Of a stretch of DNA of 64,000 bases, positions 37,640 to 47,866 are shown in pieces; positions within the stretch are counted from its first letter, which is position 1; every line of letters begins with the position of its first letter. Source of the stretch: Ginsengibacter hankyongi (GTDB taxonomy: Bacteria > Bacteroidota > Bacteroidia > Chitinophagales > Chitinophagaceae); assembly GCF_008710285.1 (NCBI RefSeq), contig NZ_VYQF01000009.1:62001-126000 (forward strand). Direction: 5' to 3'. The notes under the pieces are model-generated. The model was given only the letters and a program-made list of their open reading frames with translations. It was not told where the DNA came from and searched no databases. A program made the translations under genes and the position numbers.

Positions 37640-40510
37640 TTACTTTTTAGAAAAGAATATTTTAGCTGTGCCAATTAAACCTGATTTCAACAATGGGCTT
37701 TCGGCTTTGAATTTATATTTAATATTGGTCCTTGTATATTGCTTTTTATCCGGGTTTCTCAAATCACCAACAATCCTGTTATTCCAGGTATTTACTACTC
37801 TCACAGTTATATGATTTGAACCTGCTCTGAGGTATTTTGTAATGTCAGCTTTATAAGGAGGAGTCCATACAATACCGCAATCCTGCCCATTCACAAAAAC
37901 CTGTGCCATCTCCTGTATATCGTCAAATACCACAAATGCTTCTGTTCCTTTGGTTAAAGCATCTTTACCCACATAAAAATCCTTTTCATAACTTGCAGTA
38001 CCAGAATAATACTTAATTCCTTCGTTATTGATATCTGACCAGCTTTGCAAGCTGTCCAGTTGGTAAGATGCCGGCCCTCCCATTGAAGTATCGAACTTCA
38101 AAGTCCAACCCTTGCTGATATCTATCAGCTTATGGTTTTCTGCCGCCTTCTGTTTTTTATCAAACCCAAATTGTAAATCATAGTTTAAACCAGCATCATT
38201 CTTCCCTGTTGATTTGTTTTTGAATACCACAAATCTTGATGCCAATGGATCCATTATGAAATCAATACTTATCCCATTTTTCACTTTTGAATATTCCACT
38301 TCCCGCTGAATTAATCCGGTTTCGGCATCCCACAATTCAGGAATCATCTTTTTATCTACCCTGAAGACACAGGTTACTTTTTCCGCCGCAGGTTTACTGT
38401 TTGAGATAAAATAGATGTCTTGTGTTTCGGTCTTACGATGAATATAATCAATGTGCCTGTCGGAATTATCCACCCCGATGACCTGCATATCCGGCGGTAT
38501 ATTCTGTTCGTCAAGTACCTGTTGTACTGTCTTTCCCCAGTAAATGGTTCCTTTACCATATTTGTTTGACAGTATCTTCCTGCTGTCACATGCTCCCCAC
38601 ATTTTATCTGCAATGGATTTGACCTGTTCATCACATGCAGGATAATTTTTCAAACTCGTTGCCCTCCTGGGCTTTGGACCAATAATAATGGCCCCTTCAT
38701 AAACCAGCGTATCGAGCTTTTTTAATACTTCCAGGGATATATCTTCCCGGTCGGGGATCTGCATCATCTTATAGCTTTGCCCTGAAGGCAGAACCAACTG
38801 CCCTTTTTCCACCTTTAGTTTCGAGGTTATAATATCGACATTAATGTAATCATAATCGTATCCTGGTAATTTTCCCGGATCAACCGGTTTGAGTTGACCA
38901 CAATGAAGGCAGTGGTTATCATCATATAATGGAACAATATTCGGATCAATACGCCTTGTGGGAACCAGGTTGGGCGCCTGGTCGCCATAATAAAGGCACA
39001 CATCTCCGACAAAGTTTCCCTGTCTTAGCATATAGGAACATCTGCTTAGATAATCCATAAACGGCCTGGACATGTCCCACCAGGTTGCATTCACGTTGAT
39101 ATGCTCACCTGCATGATAAGCGAATCCTGGTTTTCCGGCTATTCTCGGATTATGAGCAAAATTGTGAAAAACGATCTGGTTAAGACCCGCACAGAATGCT
39201 ATATCACATAGCTGCTTAAAATCGGTTGGTCCTTGTTGCCAATTCTGCCACCCGGTAAGCGATTCTGAGGCTACTACATTTTTCCCATATATATGAGCTG
39301 CACTTGCAGCTTCTTTGGTAACCCAAAATTGTTTCCTGTTCCAGAATTCTCCCATAGGTACATCAGAATTTCCAAGCCCCTTTAACGGGTCAACCCTGGC
39401 ATAACCTCCGTGCCCCGCTTCGGTAAACATGTTCATTCCATTCTTATGTGCAATATCAACAGATTGGCCAAAATGATTTTCAATTATCATATCGCTTACC
39501 AGGCGATTATAATCACCCAAAAACCGCTGCCCAATTACACTATCCTTACTTCTATATCCTTCTAGGACGGGCAGGAATGGTTTCGGATCGTATCCATAGC
39601 GGGTTTTAAATTCCTGTACAAACCCAGGAGTCCAGTCTTTGGCCGGCCAAACTTCATAACTGTCGAGCTCAAGAAAGTTTAAATGATTTTCCGGCGTACT
39701 TACGGTAGCCAGTCTTGCAAGGACACTATCGAAATCTCTCTTTGTCGCCCTTCCGCTCAAATGGTCAATAATCAATCCATTAGAGTTTGGACTTGGGCAT
39801 TCCAGGTTTTGACCGGTATTGCACATAAAAAAAGAGATAATATCCCATTTCCCGTCAGGAACGTCCCAGTCAATAAACTTATCTCCGGTTGTAAATTCAT
39901 CCAGGGGGATTATTTTAGCCATGGAATAATCAATCACCTTTGAGCCGGAGTAGGGGATTGCCATTGATGTTATCAAAGAATAGGACTCATTTCCTCCCCG
40001 CCTTGTTTTAGGTCGTCCGATAGCGATCCTTTTCTTCAACGGCCCTGTAACCATTTGGGACACACTTAGAAGCTCTTTACTTGCGTCAGCCTGCCCAATC
40101 CAGGGTCCCCCGGCATTCCAACTGCTGGAAACACACATCCCAAGGTCAAGGCCCAGCCTTTTAACTGTTCTCAAAGCAAGGGATATATATCCAAGTGATT
40201 CTGATCCGAGAAATGCAGGCCCTGCAGGAACGACTTTATCAGGATCAGCTATTGCACCAACATCCCATATAAATGCTCCCCCCATGCCTTTTTCTTTCAT
40301 TTGTTCCAGCTCATAAACCATTTTAGCTGTATCCACAAATCCATTTAGCCAGGGCCAATATGCGAGTGGCCGGTTCGCTATTGGAGGGTTTACAAAACTA
40401 TCTTCTGGTTTTTCTTTGGTAAGCTTTTCTGTATTACACTGCGTTAATAAAGCTGTGGTTACCAAAAGGATCATTATTAATTTACTCAAGCGAATTAATC
40501 TATTTTTCAT
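37640..40510 (-). CDS. GH106-family glycosidase (alpha-L-rhamnosidase type), copy 2
   Basis: Exported enzyme of 956 residues from the Met at 40510; an earlier Met adds two residues. The N-terminus has a possible lipobox (LLTQC), suggesting surface or periplasmic lipoprotein. The GH106 pattern is clear: NRPLAYWPWLNGFVDTAK, LEQMKEKGMGGAFIWDV and VSSSWNAGGPWIG in the first 150 residues, then FMCNTGQNLECPSPNSNGL, ESLTGWQNWQ and FHNFAHNPRIAGKPGFAYH. The C-terminal jelly roll contains VVFDDIQEMAQVFVNGQDCG and VRVVNTWNNRIVGDL. It is clearly a distant paralogue of copy 1, so two different rhamnoside linkages or positions may be attacked. No defects are seen. Confidence 0.88.
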   Translation of the reverse strand: MKNRLIRLSKLIMILLVTTALLTQCNTEKLTKEKPEDSFVNPPIANRPLAYWPWLNGFVDTAKMVYELEQMKEKGMGGAFIWDVGAIADPDKVVPAGPAFLGSESLGYISLALRTVKRLGLDLGMCVSSSWNAGGPWIGQADASKELLSVSQMVTGPLKKRIAIGRPKTRRGGNESYSLITSMAIPYSGSKVIDYSMAKIIPLDEFTTGDKFIDWDVPDGKWDIISFFMCNTGQNLECPSPNSNGLIIDHLSGRATKRDFDSVLARLATVSTPENHLNFLELDSYEVWPAKDWTPGFVQEFKTRYGYDPKPFLPVLEGYRSKDSVIGQRFLGDYNRLVSDMIIENHFGQSVDIAHKNGMNMFTEAGHGGYARVDPLKGLGNSDVPMGEFWNRKQFWVTKEAASAAHIYGKNVVASESLTGWQNWQQGPTDFKQLCDIAFCAGLNQIVFHNFAHNPRIAGKPGFAYHAGEHINVNATWWDMSRPFMDYLSRCSYMLRQGNFVGDVCLYYGDQAPNLVPTRRIDPNIVPLYDDNHCLHCGQLKPVDPGKLPGYDYDYINVDIITSKLKVEKGQLVLPSGQSYKMMQIPDREDISLEVLKKLDTLVYEGAIIIGPKPRRATSLKNYPACDEQVKSIADKMWGACDSRKILSNKYGKGTIYWGKTVQQVLDEQNIPPDMQVIGVDNSDRHIDYIHRKTETQDIYFISNSKPAAEKVTCVFRVDKKMIPELWDAETGLIQREVEYSKVKNGISIDFIMDPLASRFVVFKNKSTGKNDAGLNYDLQFGFDKKQKAAENHKLIDISKGWTLKFDTSMGGPASYQLDSLQSWSDINNEGIKYYSGTASYEKDFYVGKDALTKGTEAFVVFDDIQEMAQVFVNGQDCGIVWTPPYKADITKYLRAGSNHITVRVVNTWNNRIVGDLRNPDKKQYTRTNIKYKFKAESPLLKSGLIGTAKIFFSKK

Positions 40511-40581
40511 AATCACTTTACTATATTTTTTTGTGCTGAATTAATACCATTCTGCATCATTGAATTCCCATCGCACGATTT

Positions 40582-42594
40582 TTACTTCAACTGAAACGGC
40601 AACCAGACTTTCATTTGCCCCAATTCCCGGTTGCACCAGGCATAATAGGGGATGGCCGTAATATCAACCTTACTTTTTTTCGTCGGTTCGAAAGCAGTCC
40701 CCTCAATAGTCACAACACCATCCAGCAAATCATTTCTGTATTTTACCTTTAAAGCTGAAGAAACCATATATGCATCTTTATCATTTTCAAAATAGAGCTT
40801 ATTATCTGTTTCTTCAATACAATAAACAAGAGGGCCGCGCATGATAACTAATTTACCATGTGTATCCTTAAGCTTGGTATTCCCCGCTACCAGCCTTATT
40901 AGCATGGGCAAATCCAGTTCCACCTTATCCCCTTTTTTCCATTTTCTTTTAATGACGGCATACCCTTTTTCCAGTTCAATTTTTTGTATTGTTCTTCCAT
41001 TTACTTTCAGGATTATTTCCTTCCCGGGATTGGTTTCATTTCCAACATAATGATAGAGGCCGTCCGGCAGTAATTCGCCCCGCGCCCATCCGGGAATCCG
41101 GATATGCAAGGCAATGTCCACCGGAGTTTCGGGGTCAATCTCCAGGCTAACGGAACCTTCCCAGGGATAATCGGTATCCATTTTTAGAGAGATATCCTGG
41201 TTTCCTATGTGGATGTTTGCTTCATTTGCGATAAACTGATTTATAAAAATTTCTTTATCCCTCTTACCATAAATAGTGGACCCTATTTCCGGTAGAAACC
41301 GAACCATATTGGTGGGACAACAGGGAGGATCATCCCAGGGTTGCCTCATTGTCTTTCCTTTCGATTCAAGGGGATTAGTATAGAAGAACCTGTCACCACT
41401 TAATGATACGCCAGCTATTGCTGCATTATACATAGTAAGCTCCAGTAAGTCAGCATATTTAGCATCTCCAGTCAACAGGCTCATTTTCCTGTTCCAAAAA
41501 ATAAATCCAATACTGGAACAGGTTTCACAATATGCCTGGTCATTGGGAAGCAGGTAGGCTGAACCAAATCCCTCGTTGTGAAACTGCCTGGTGCCAATAC
41601 CACCGGTGATATACAATTTTTTACCAACAATATCATTCCAGATAGAATCCATGGGGGGAAGGTATTTACTACTTTTAGTTTCCATGGAAAGATCTGCCAT
41701 AGCAGTATATAGATAGGTAGCACGTACAGCGTGTCCTACAGCATAAAACTGCTGCGTCACTGGAAGGTGGTCCTGCATATAGGAAGGTGGCCGCCAGCGA
41801 TGTGGTGTATTTGCATTAGGATCATGATCAGGAGGAGTGATTCTATCTGCTGCCATCCTCCCGGGATCACCACGTTCGTCAACAAAATAAGAAGACAATT
41901 CAAGGTATTTTTCCTCTCCGGTTACTTTGTATAGTTTATAAAGGGCCAGTTCAATTTCTTCATGTCCCGGCACCTCCAGCCGCTTATGGTGCCCAAATGT
42001 CGAATAAATCAAGTCGGCATAACGAATAGCAGCATCCAATAATTTCCTTTTACCTGTCACCTGGTAATAAGCTGCAGCCGCCTCAAACAGGTGGCCGGCA
42101 CAATATAACTCGTGTCCACTGGCAATGTCTGACCACCTCTTTGAAAGGTCATTCACTGTCCAGTAGGTTGAAAGATACCCGTCCGGTTGCTGGGCGGCCA
42201 CAATCCTGTCAATAAGGGAGTCAATGGTTGCTTTCAGTGCCTTATCAGGTGTATCATTTAGTGAATATGCGGCACCCTGGATTATTTTAAATACGTTTGA
42301 ATCACTACCTCCACTACCGGCATGTTTTCCTTTCTTTTTTCCAGCAGCAATATCAAAATTATCTATGTCATGGGAAGCTTCCTTTAAGGCAGACCTGATA
42401 CCGGCTAACCGGTTATTATCAATTTTCGGCCGCCAGAATTTATCGGTAATGGTCACATGCTGAAAGGAAACCTCTTCAATAGAGTTCCCCGGTATTATAC
42501 CTTGCCCGTTGACCAAATATTGTCCTTCTTTTAACCCAACAGTGAATGCAAGCATAAAAAATCCAGCCATCAAAATAAAGAATTCCTTTTTCAT
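40582..42594 (-). CDS. GH127 beta-L-arabinofuranosidase-type enzyme
   Basis: Exported enzyme of 670 residues with an N-terminal hydrophobic signal. It follows GH127 (formerly DUF1680): an (alpha/alpha)6 barrel beginning VTITDKFWRPKIDNNR, with IASGHELYCAGHLFEAA and GGIGTRQFHNEGFG. The cysteine/zinc site is present: the general acid is probably E341, and the metal ligands E357 and C359 lie in AYCETCSSIGF. C425 and C426 in DDPPCCPTN complete the site, C425 being the likely nucleophile. The E341-E357 spacing of 16 matches what I remember of the characterised enzyme. Such enzymes release beta-L-arabinofuranose. The gene is the first after SusD, with a 345-base spacer. Confidence 0.92.
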   Translation of the reverse strand: MKKEFFILMAGFFMLAFTVGLKEGQYLVNGQGIIPGNSIEEVSFQHVTITDKFWRPKIDNNRLAGIRSALKEASHDIDNFDIAAGKKKGKHAGSGGSDSNVFKIIQGAAYSLNDTPDKALKATIDSLIDRIVAAQQPDGYLSTYWTVNDLSKRWSDIASGHELYCAGHLFEAAAAYYQVTGKRKLLDAAIRYADLIYSTFGHHKRLEVPGHEEIELALYKLYKVTGEEKYLELSSYFVDERGDPGRMAADRITPPDHDPNANTPHRWRPPSYMQDHLPVTQQFYAVGHAVRATYLYTAMADLSMETKSSKYLPPMDSIWNDIVGKKLYITGGIGTRQFHNEGFGSAYLLPNDQAYCETCSSIGFIFWNRKMSLLTGDAKYADLLELTMYNAAIAGVSLSGDRFFYTNPLESKGKTMRQPWDDPPCCPTNMVRFLPEIGSTIYGKRDKEIFINQFIANEANIHIGNQDISLKMDTDYPWEGSVSLEIDPETPVDIALHIRIPGWARGELLPDGLYHYVGNETNPGKEIILKVNGRTIQKIELEKGYAVIKRKWKKGDKVELDLPMLIRLVAGNTKLKDTHGKLVIMRGPLVYCIEETDNKLYFENDKDAYMVSSALKVKYRNDLLDGVVTIEGTAFEPTKKSKVDITAIPYYAWCNRELGQMKVWLPFQLK

Positions 42595-42939
42595 GATTTA
42601 TTAGATTTTCATAAAACAGGGTTTCCTTAATAATAAAGAGCCTTTGAAGACTTATTAATTATTTTTGTTGCTCCCTTAAAAATTGAAACCTCCGGATGTT
42701 CAAATCGGTAAAAAATTTTCAGAATAAAATATTCATAACTTTTTCTGTCATGTGCCAAAAAATCTGGAAAAAATGTTCATATACGTGCCTCCTTCAAATG
42801 ACCTTTGGTGGCAACACATTTTCATTTCAAAATAAATAAAACAAAATAAAGCTAACCCTAAGTATATATTGATGACTTAGGCATTGCTTTGAAATCATGA
42901 GATTATTGATTAAATCATAAAAAAAACAATTGTTTTATT
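42595..42939. other. Intergenic region between susD-like gene and GH127
   Basis: The 345-base spacer is longer than others in the locus. Directly after the SusD stop the minus strand reads AAAACAATTGTTTTTTTT, a self-complementary AT tract with a T-run that might slow transcription. It lacks a stable loop, so I do not call it a terminator. A separate promoter for the downstream enzyme genes could lie here. No gene is seen. Confidence 0.45.
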
Positions 42940-44673
42940 TTACCAACCAGGATTCTGTTTCAAATTTGGATTCAACGTCAATTCATTGGTTGGAATTGGC
43001 ATCAGATAATTCTTGTTAGGATTAAATCCCCATGTCCCGCTAGCCCCGCTAAGAACTTTCAAATATGGATCAATATAATTATTGGCATCAGTAACTAAGT
43101 TCGGCCATGCAGATTTCAACTCAGCTGTATAATAGGCTCCCTTAGGTCTTTTGCCAACAAAAAGCCTATCTGCTTTCCAGCGCATCAGGTCATCATAACG
43201 GAATCCTTCAGAAAATAATTCCACTTCGCGTTCCCGCCTGATTTCATAAAGATAATCTGGTAAAGAATACCCATAATCCGGCCATGCCGGATCAACGGGT
43301 ATTGAACTCAACGTTAAATGCGGCATTCCAACTCTGTCTCTTAATTTATTAATCGTCATATCAATATCATCCTGGGTTAATTGTCCCAATTCAGCCCTGG
43401 CTTCAGCATAATTTAGCAAAACCTCGGCATAACGAAATATGATATATGCCAGATCAGTACTATAAAGCCCGGTGGCAGGGTCAAGGTGCGGCTGGCGGAA
43501 TTTCTGTGAATCATATCCTGTTGGATCCCCCTGCTGATTGATCATTTGAGGCACGACAAATTTGGTTGTGTCACCTGTCAAACTAATGGTAATCGGATCG
43601 CCGGGATTCATAACCGTTTGGACCAGCCTCGGGTCCCGGTTTTGGATTATCTGTCGTATATCATGATCGCCCTGGTAAAGCGGGCTAAGTGATATTGGCT
43701 TACCATCAGAGCAAAGATACATATCCACCATATCTTTGGTAATGCCTGAACCATTCGGCCAGTTCCAAACTTCATTTCCGAAATCATCACCATAAGCTGC
43801 TCTATCATAACTTCTATATAGCATTACTTCAGGGTTATTGCTGAGTTCAGTTTTAACTTTATTAAAAAGTTCATAATAAGCCTGGTGCGGATCACCTGTG
43901 GAAAGAGAGTAATTTGCACCATCCATAACCGCTTTAGCAGCTTGCGCTGCCTTTGTGAGGAAGGCGGTACCGTTAGTAGTTCCTTTAAAAGCGTCATTTG
44001 CATGATACTTTTCCCATGTACCTTCATACAGGCATACTCTTGCTTCAAAAGCCAGGGCTACATCCCTGTTAATCCGATTTGCTCCAGCGGAAGATTTATC
44101 TCCCATTTTTGAAATAGCTGTATCCAGATCTTTAACAATGAAGTTAACAACATCGGTTCTTGAACTGCGGGTACCATATAAGATATCGTGATCTGCCGTA
44201 GTAAGAGACTTGGTTACAATCGGTAAGTCACCAAATTGCTTAAGCAGTGTAAAATAAGCCCACGCCCTGAAAAAGTAACCTTCGCCAATATATTGATTTT
44301 TCTTTCCGCCCTCGGGAACCCTGTCGATATTATCAAGAAAATAATTGGCTGCCCGAACGTTCTGCCAACTCCATCCCCCTCCGGTAGAAGGAACGTTTAT
44401 AACACCGTCCAGACGATTTTTGGTGGTTTGAAACAACCCCGTGGCAATTGCTACATCAGTGCCAGCGTCCAACAGCGGAGTACCCCCTTCGCCTGTAACA
44501 TTCCATCCTGGAAACTGACTGTATAAATTGTTGATATACAATTGGAGGTCTCCGTCCGATTTCCAGAATGCCGGATCTGATATCTGGTCCTGGGGACTTT
44601 TATTCAGTAAATCTTTTTTACAGGAATTAAGAACTATCCCTAGTAATAAGAGTACAAATAATATTTTTTTCAT
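42940..44673 (-). CDS. susD: SusD/RagB-family glycan-binding lipoprotein
   Basis: Surface lipoprotein of 577 residues. The lipobox is clear (GIVLNSC with C18). The SusD/RagB fold follows: KSDGDLQLYINNLYSQFPGW near the N-terminus, GEGYFFRAWAYFTLLKQFGDLP in the TPR region near residue 130, and YRYAEVLLNYAEARAELGQLT with LYEIRREREVELFSEGFRYDDLMRWK near the C-terminus, ending MPIPTNELTLNPNLKQNPGW. It captures oligosaccharide and closes over the SusC pore. It follows the SusC gene by ten bases, the usual tight pairing. Family is certain; ligand unknown. Confidence 0.97.
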   Translation of the reverse strand: MKKILFVLLLLGIVLNSCKKDLLNKSPQDQISDPAFWKSDGDLQLYINNLYSQFPGWNVTGEGGTPLLDAGTDVAIATGLFQTTKNRLDGVINVPSTGGGWSWQNVRAANYFLDNIDRVPEGGKKNQYIGEGYFFRAWAYFTLLKQFGDLPIVTKSLTTADHDILYGTRSSRTDVVNFIVKDLDTAISKMGDKSSAGANRINRDVALAFEARVCLYEGTWEKYHANDAFKGTTNGTAFLTKAAQAAKAVMDGANYSLSTGDPHQAYYELFNKVKTELSNNPEVMLYRSYDRAAYGDDFGNEVWNWPNGSGITKDMVDMYLCSDGKPISLSPLYQGDHDIRQIIQNRDPRLVQTVMNPGDPITISLTGDTTKFVVPQMINQQGDPTGYDSQKFRQPHLDPATGLYSTDLAYIIFRYAEVLLNYAEARAELGQLTQDDIDMTINKLRDRVGMPHLTLSSIPVDPAWPDYGYSLPDYLYEIRREREVELFSEGFRYDDLMRWKADRLFVGKRPKGAYYTAELKSAWPNLVTDANNYIDPYLKVLSGASGTWGFNPNKNYLMPIPTNELTLNPNLKQNPGW

Positions 44674-44683
44674 TTTCAGAATT

Positions 44684-47600
44684 TTAGAAGTTTATATTTA
44701 ATCCCAAAGAATAAGATTTTGACAATGGATAGGTTCTACCATCTCCGTTTCTTCCCCCAACTTCCTCAGGATCTAAAAGCTTAAATTTTGAAAAAACCAA
44801 CAGGTTTTCTCCTGATAGATAAATCTGTGCATGTGAAATGAGCGCCTTTTGAGAAATTTTCTCAGGAATTGTATATCCTAACCTGAGATTCTTTAAACGT
44901 AGATATGCCCCGCTTGGGGAGTAGCGATCAGTAGGGTTCCCGTAATTCTTGTGATTAGCTCCATCATATACAGAATACGGTGCAGGGTAATAAGCATTAG
45001 GGTTTGCTCCCAATGGGCTGGAAGCATCGCGCCAGTAATCCATCTGTCCCTGATAAACCATTGCGTGAAATGGGCCATTTGCCGGTCCCCTGAAAATTGC
45101 TCCATTATATAAATCGGCAAGCCAAAGGGTTTGCTTGGCGACCCCCTGGAATAAAACGTACAAGTCAATTCCTTTCCATGAGGCACCGGCGTGAAAAGCA
45201 TACAAGTATTGTGGAAGTGTATTTCCAATGATTGTCTTGTCGCCATGATCAGCTAAGGTATTTGTTCCAATGCCGATCTTTTTATCCCCGTTCAGATCCA
45301 CATATTTCACATCACCCGGATTCCATTTACCATTATATATATAACTTTGATCAACCCATTTTGTAACCTCATCAGTCGTCTGGAACAGGCCAGCTGTTTT
45401 ATAGCCCCATAATTCACCCAGCACTTCCCCTTCGTAATACGTACTCAAAATCTTGTTGGGGTTATTGTATTTTGTCACTACACTCCGGTTATTAGACAAA
45501 TTGCCTCCAACTTCATAGTAAAAATTGCCTACATGATCCTTCCAGCTAAATTCCAGTTCAAATCCCCGGGTTCTAACTTCTCCATCGTTTTGCTTTGGTA
45601 CGCCAGTTCCCAACAGGGCAGGAACCGCACTACCCGGACCAACCAGGTTGGTTGTATATGTTTGATACCAGTCGAAGGAACCGGACAAATGATTTTTCAG
45701 CAAACTGAAATCCGTCCCGAGATCCGTCGTATTCACTTTTTCCCATGTTAAATTGACACTGGACAGGTTAGGAGTCCCCACAGTCCACAGCCGATCACCA
45801 CCAAACAGATAATTGCTCTGAGAGATTGGTAAAGTAGGGACATAGAGATAATTGTCTACATTCTGGTTTCCAAGTGCACCATAGGAAGCCCTAACCTTGA
45901 AAAAATTGATCTCGTTTTTCAATGGGAAAAATTTTTCCTTTGAAGCCACCCATCCGCCAGACACAGAAGGAAATGTTCCCCATTGTTTACCTGGCTCAAA
46001 TCGTGAAGATCCGTCGGCCCGAACGTTGGCCTCCAACAAGTATTTATCGTCGTAATTGTAATTCAGCCTTCCGAATGCACTCTGGGTAGCCCAGTGTCCG
46101 ATAGCATCTGAAATGGTTTTTGTTCCAACGGCTGTACTGACTGAAGGAACGTTATCACTCAGCAGATAACCGGCCGTTCCCGATAAGTCAAAGTAATTGT
46201 ATGCTTCCTGCTGATAGCCCGCCATTATTGCCAGGTTATGTTTTCCAAAGCTTCGCGTATAACTTGTATAAAGATTTGGCGACAAATATGAATTAGTATT
46301 TATATTGGGATTGTATGTGGTATTAGCCTGAGCATTTCCAGCGGCCAATTGACCATTGGGTTGAACCCAGAAATACTGCTTAGCCAAAAATACCTCCTGG
46401 TCATTATTTTGCGTGTAATTAAAGTCCAAATTCGTCACCCATCCTTTGATGGGTTCAATTATGATCCTGGGTGAAATAATCATATTTCTGGTGGTAGTAT
46501 TATCCCTGTCTGCCTGCCACTCTTCAATTCTGCTTTCCAGGGTCCAAATATCTGTACCGGGATACTTTGCCGGCATGGTTGGTTTTATTTTGGTCATCAT
46601 ATCATAGATACGACCCCGGCCAAGACCAAGTTGCCATGGAAAAAGTTGCTGACCGTAATTGTATTTGAACAAAACTGAAACCTTAGCCCAGGAAGTAGCC
46701 TTTACATTTATTTTTCCATTGAAATTATACCGGTCAAAACTTTCATGACCATATCTCAGCAATCCCTGATCATTGTACAATCCTGCCGATAAATAATAAT
46801 CAACCTTTTCATTGGAACCTGATACACTCAGGCTGTGACTTTGATGCGTAGCAAATTTCTTGAAAAAAATATCATACCAATCTGTATTAGCTGCTGCACC
46901 AAGCCCTTCTGATCCAATGTTCCAGGTTTGTCCGTTAGCATTACCATACATAGTTGGAGCACTTCCGGGATTGGCTATGTTCTTGGCCAACCGATCCAGG
47001 GCATCGGCATTATACCAGGGAGACCCGCCAACATTTTTTGCTGCGTCGTTCATAGCAAGTGCAAAATCCATAGCCCCAACCAGTTTAGGCCATTTCACAG
47101 GCTTTGCCATGTCCATGTTTGCTGTATAGGAAATATTCGCACCCCTGTTATTATTTTTCCCCGATTTTGTGGTTATCAGGATAACACCATAAGCTGCACG
47201 CGCTCCGTAAATCGCAGCTGAAGCAGCATCTTTTAGAACCGATATGGATTCAATGGTGTTGGGATCAATGCTATTTATATCCATCGGAACACCATCCACC
47301 AGCACATAAGGTGCATTACTTCCACTAAAAGATTGTAGCCCCCTGATATTCATTTTCATAGAACCGCCGGGCTCACCGCCCTGATCCGAAACTGTAATAT
47401 TAAGGTTAGGAACCAACCCCTGCAATGCCTGTTGGGTACTGGCGATCGGCCGCGATTCAATTTCTTTAGAAGAAACAGTAGAAATAGCTCCGGTTAAATC
47501 TACCTTCTTTTTTGTACCATATCCCACCACTACTACTTCATTTAATGCGCTGGCCGCCGACGGGCTCAGCTTTATAACCACATTGTTCGAACTTGTTCCG

Positions 47601-47866
47601 ACCGTAATCGTTCGCGTTTCATAACCTACAAAAGAAATCGAAAGAATACTCCGACCGTTAGGTGCCGTAATTTCAAATTTGCCCCCTTCTTTTGACAGAG
47701 TATTAGTTTGACTGTTCTGAATTGAAACAGTTGCTCCATCCAATGGCAAGTTGGTCGTGGCATCCTGTACAAATCCCGTTATTTTTCTCTGCGCCATACC
47801 GGACGTAGAGAATAAGAAAATAGCCAGTAGCAGGACGCCAACGTTTAGGAATATTGACTTTTTCAT
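44684..47866 (-). CDS. susC: SusC/RagA-family TonB-linked outer-membrane transporter
   Basis: Outer-membrane transporter of 1060 residues from the Met at 47866, which begins a good signal peptide (MKKSIFLNVGVLLLAIFLFS). Residues about 25-115 form the carboxypeptidase-like domain (ITGFVQDATTNLPLDGATVS). The plug follows with NEVVVVGYGTKKKVDLTGAI, RGLQSFSGSNAPYVLVDGVP and SISVLKDAASAAIYGARAAYG, the SusC signature. The rest is a 22-strand barrel ending in the aromatic LGLNINF. It imports oligosaccharides from the SusD partner using TonB energy. No N-terminal signalling (STN) domain is present, so it does not signal to an anti-sigma factor by itself. It is the leftmost-transcribed head of the locus. 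Confidence 0.97.
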   Translation of the reverse strand: MKKSIFLNVGVLLLAIFLFSTSGMAQRKITGFVQDATTNLPLDGATVSIQNSQTNTLSKEGGKFEITAPNGRSILSISFVGYETRTITVGTSSNNVVIKLSPSAASALNEVVVVGYGTKKKVDLTGAISTVSSKEIESRPIASTQQALQGLVPNLNITVSDQGGEPGGSMKMNIRGLQSFSGSNAPYVLVDGVPMDINSIDPNTIESISVLKDAASAAIYGARAAYGVILITTKSGKNNNRGANISYTANMDMAKPVKWPKLVGAMDFALAMNDAAKNVGGSPWYNADALDRLAKNIANPGSAPTMYGNANGQTWNIGSEGLGAAANTDWYDIFFKKFATHQSHSLSVSGSNEKVDYYLSAGLYNDQGLLRYGHESFDRYNFNGKINVKATSWAKVSVLFKYNYGQQLFPWQLGLGRGRIYDMMTKIKPTMPAKYPGTDIWTLESRIEEWQADRDNTTTRNMIISPRIIIEPIKGWVTNLDFNYTQNNDQEVFLAKQYFWVQPNGQLAAGNAQANTTYNPNINTNSYLSPNLYTSYTRSFGKHNLAIMAGYQQEAYNYFDLSGTAGYLLSDNVPSVSTAVGTKTISDAIGHWATQSAFGRLNYNYDDKYLLEANVRADGSSRFEPGKQWGTFPSVSGGWVASKEKFFPLKNEINFFKVRASYGALGNQNVDNYLYVPTLPISQSNYLFGGDRLWTVGTPNLSSVNLTWEKVNTTDLGTDFSLLKNHLSGSFDWYQTYTTNLVGPGSAVPALLGTGVPKQNDGEVRTRGFELEFSWKDHVGNFYYEVGGNLSNNRSVVTKYNNPNKILSTYYEGEVLGELWGYKTAGLFQTTDEVTKWVDQSYIYNGKWNPGDVKYVDLNGDKKIGIGTNTLADHGDKTIIGNTLPQYLYAFHAGASWKGIDLYVLFQGVAKQTLWLADLYNGAIFRGPANGPFHAMVYQGQMDYWRDASSPLGANPNAYYPAPYSVYDGANHKNYGNPTDRYSPSGAYLRLKNLRLGYTIPEKISQKALISHAQIYLSGENLLVFSKFKLLDPEEVGGRNGDGRTYPLSKSYSLGLNINF

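Noticed and set aside
42915-42940. AT palindrome and T-run after susD as terminator
   Set aside because: The repeat lacks a loop and is very AT-rich; it would be unstable as RNA.
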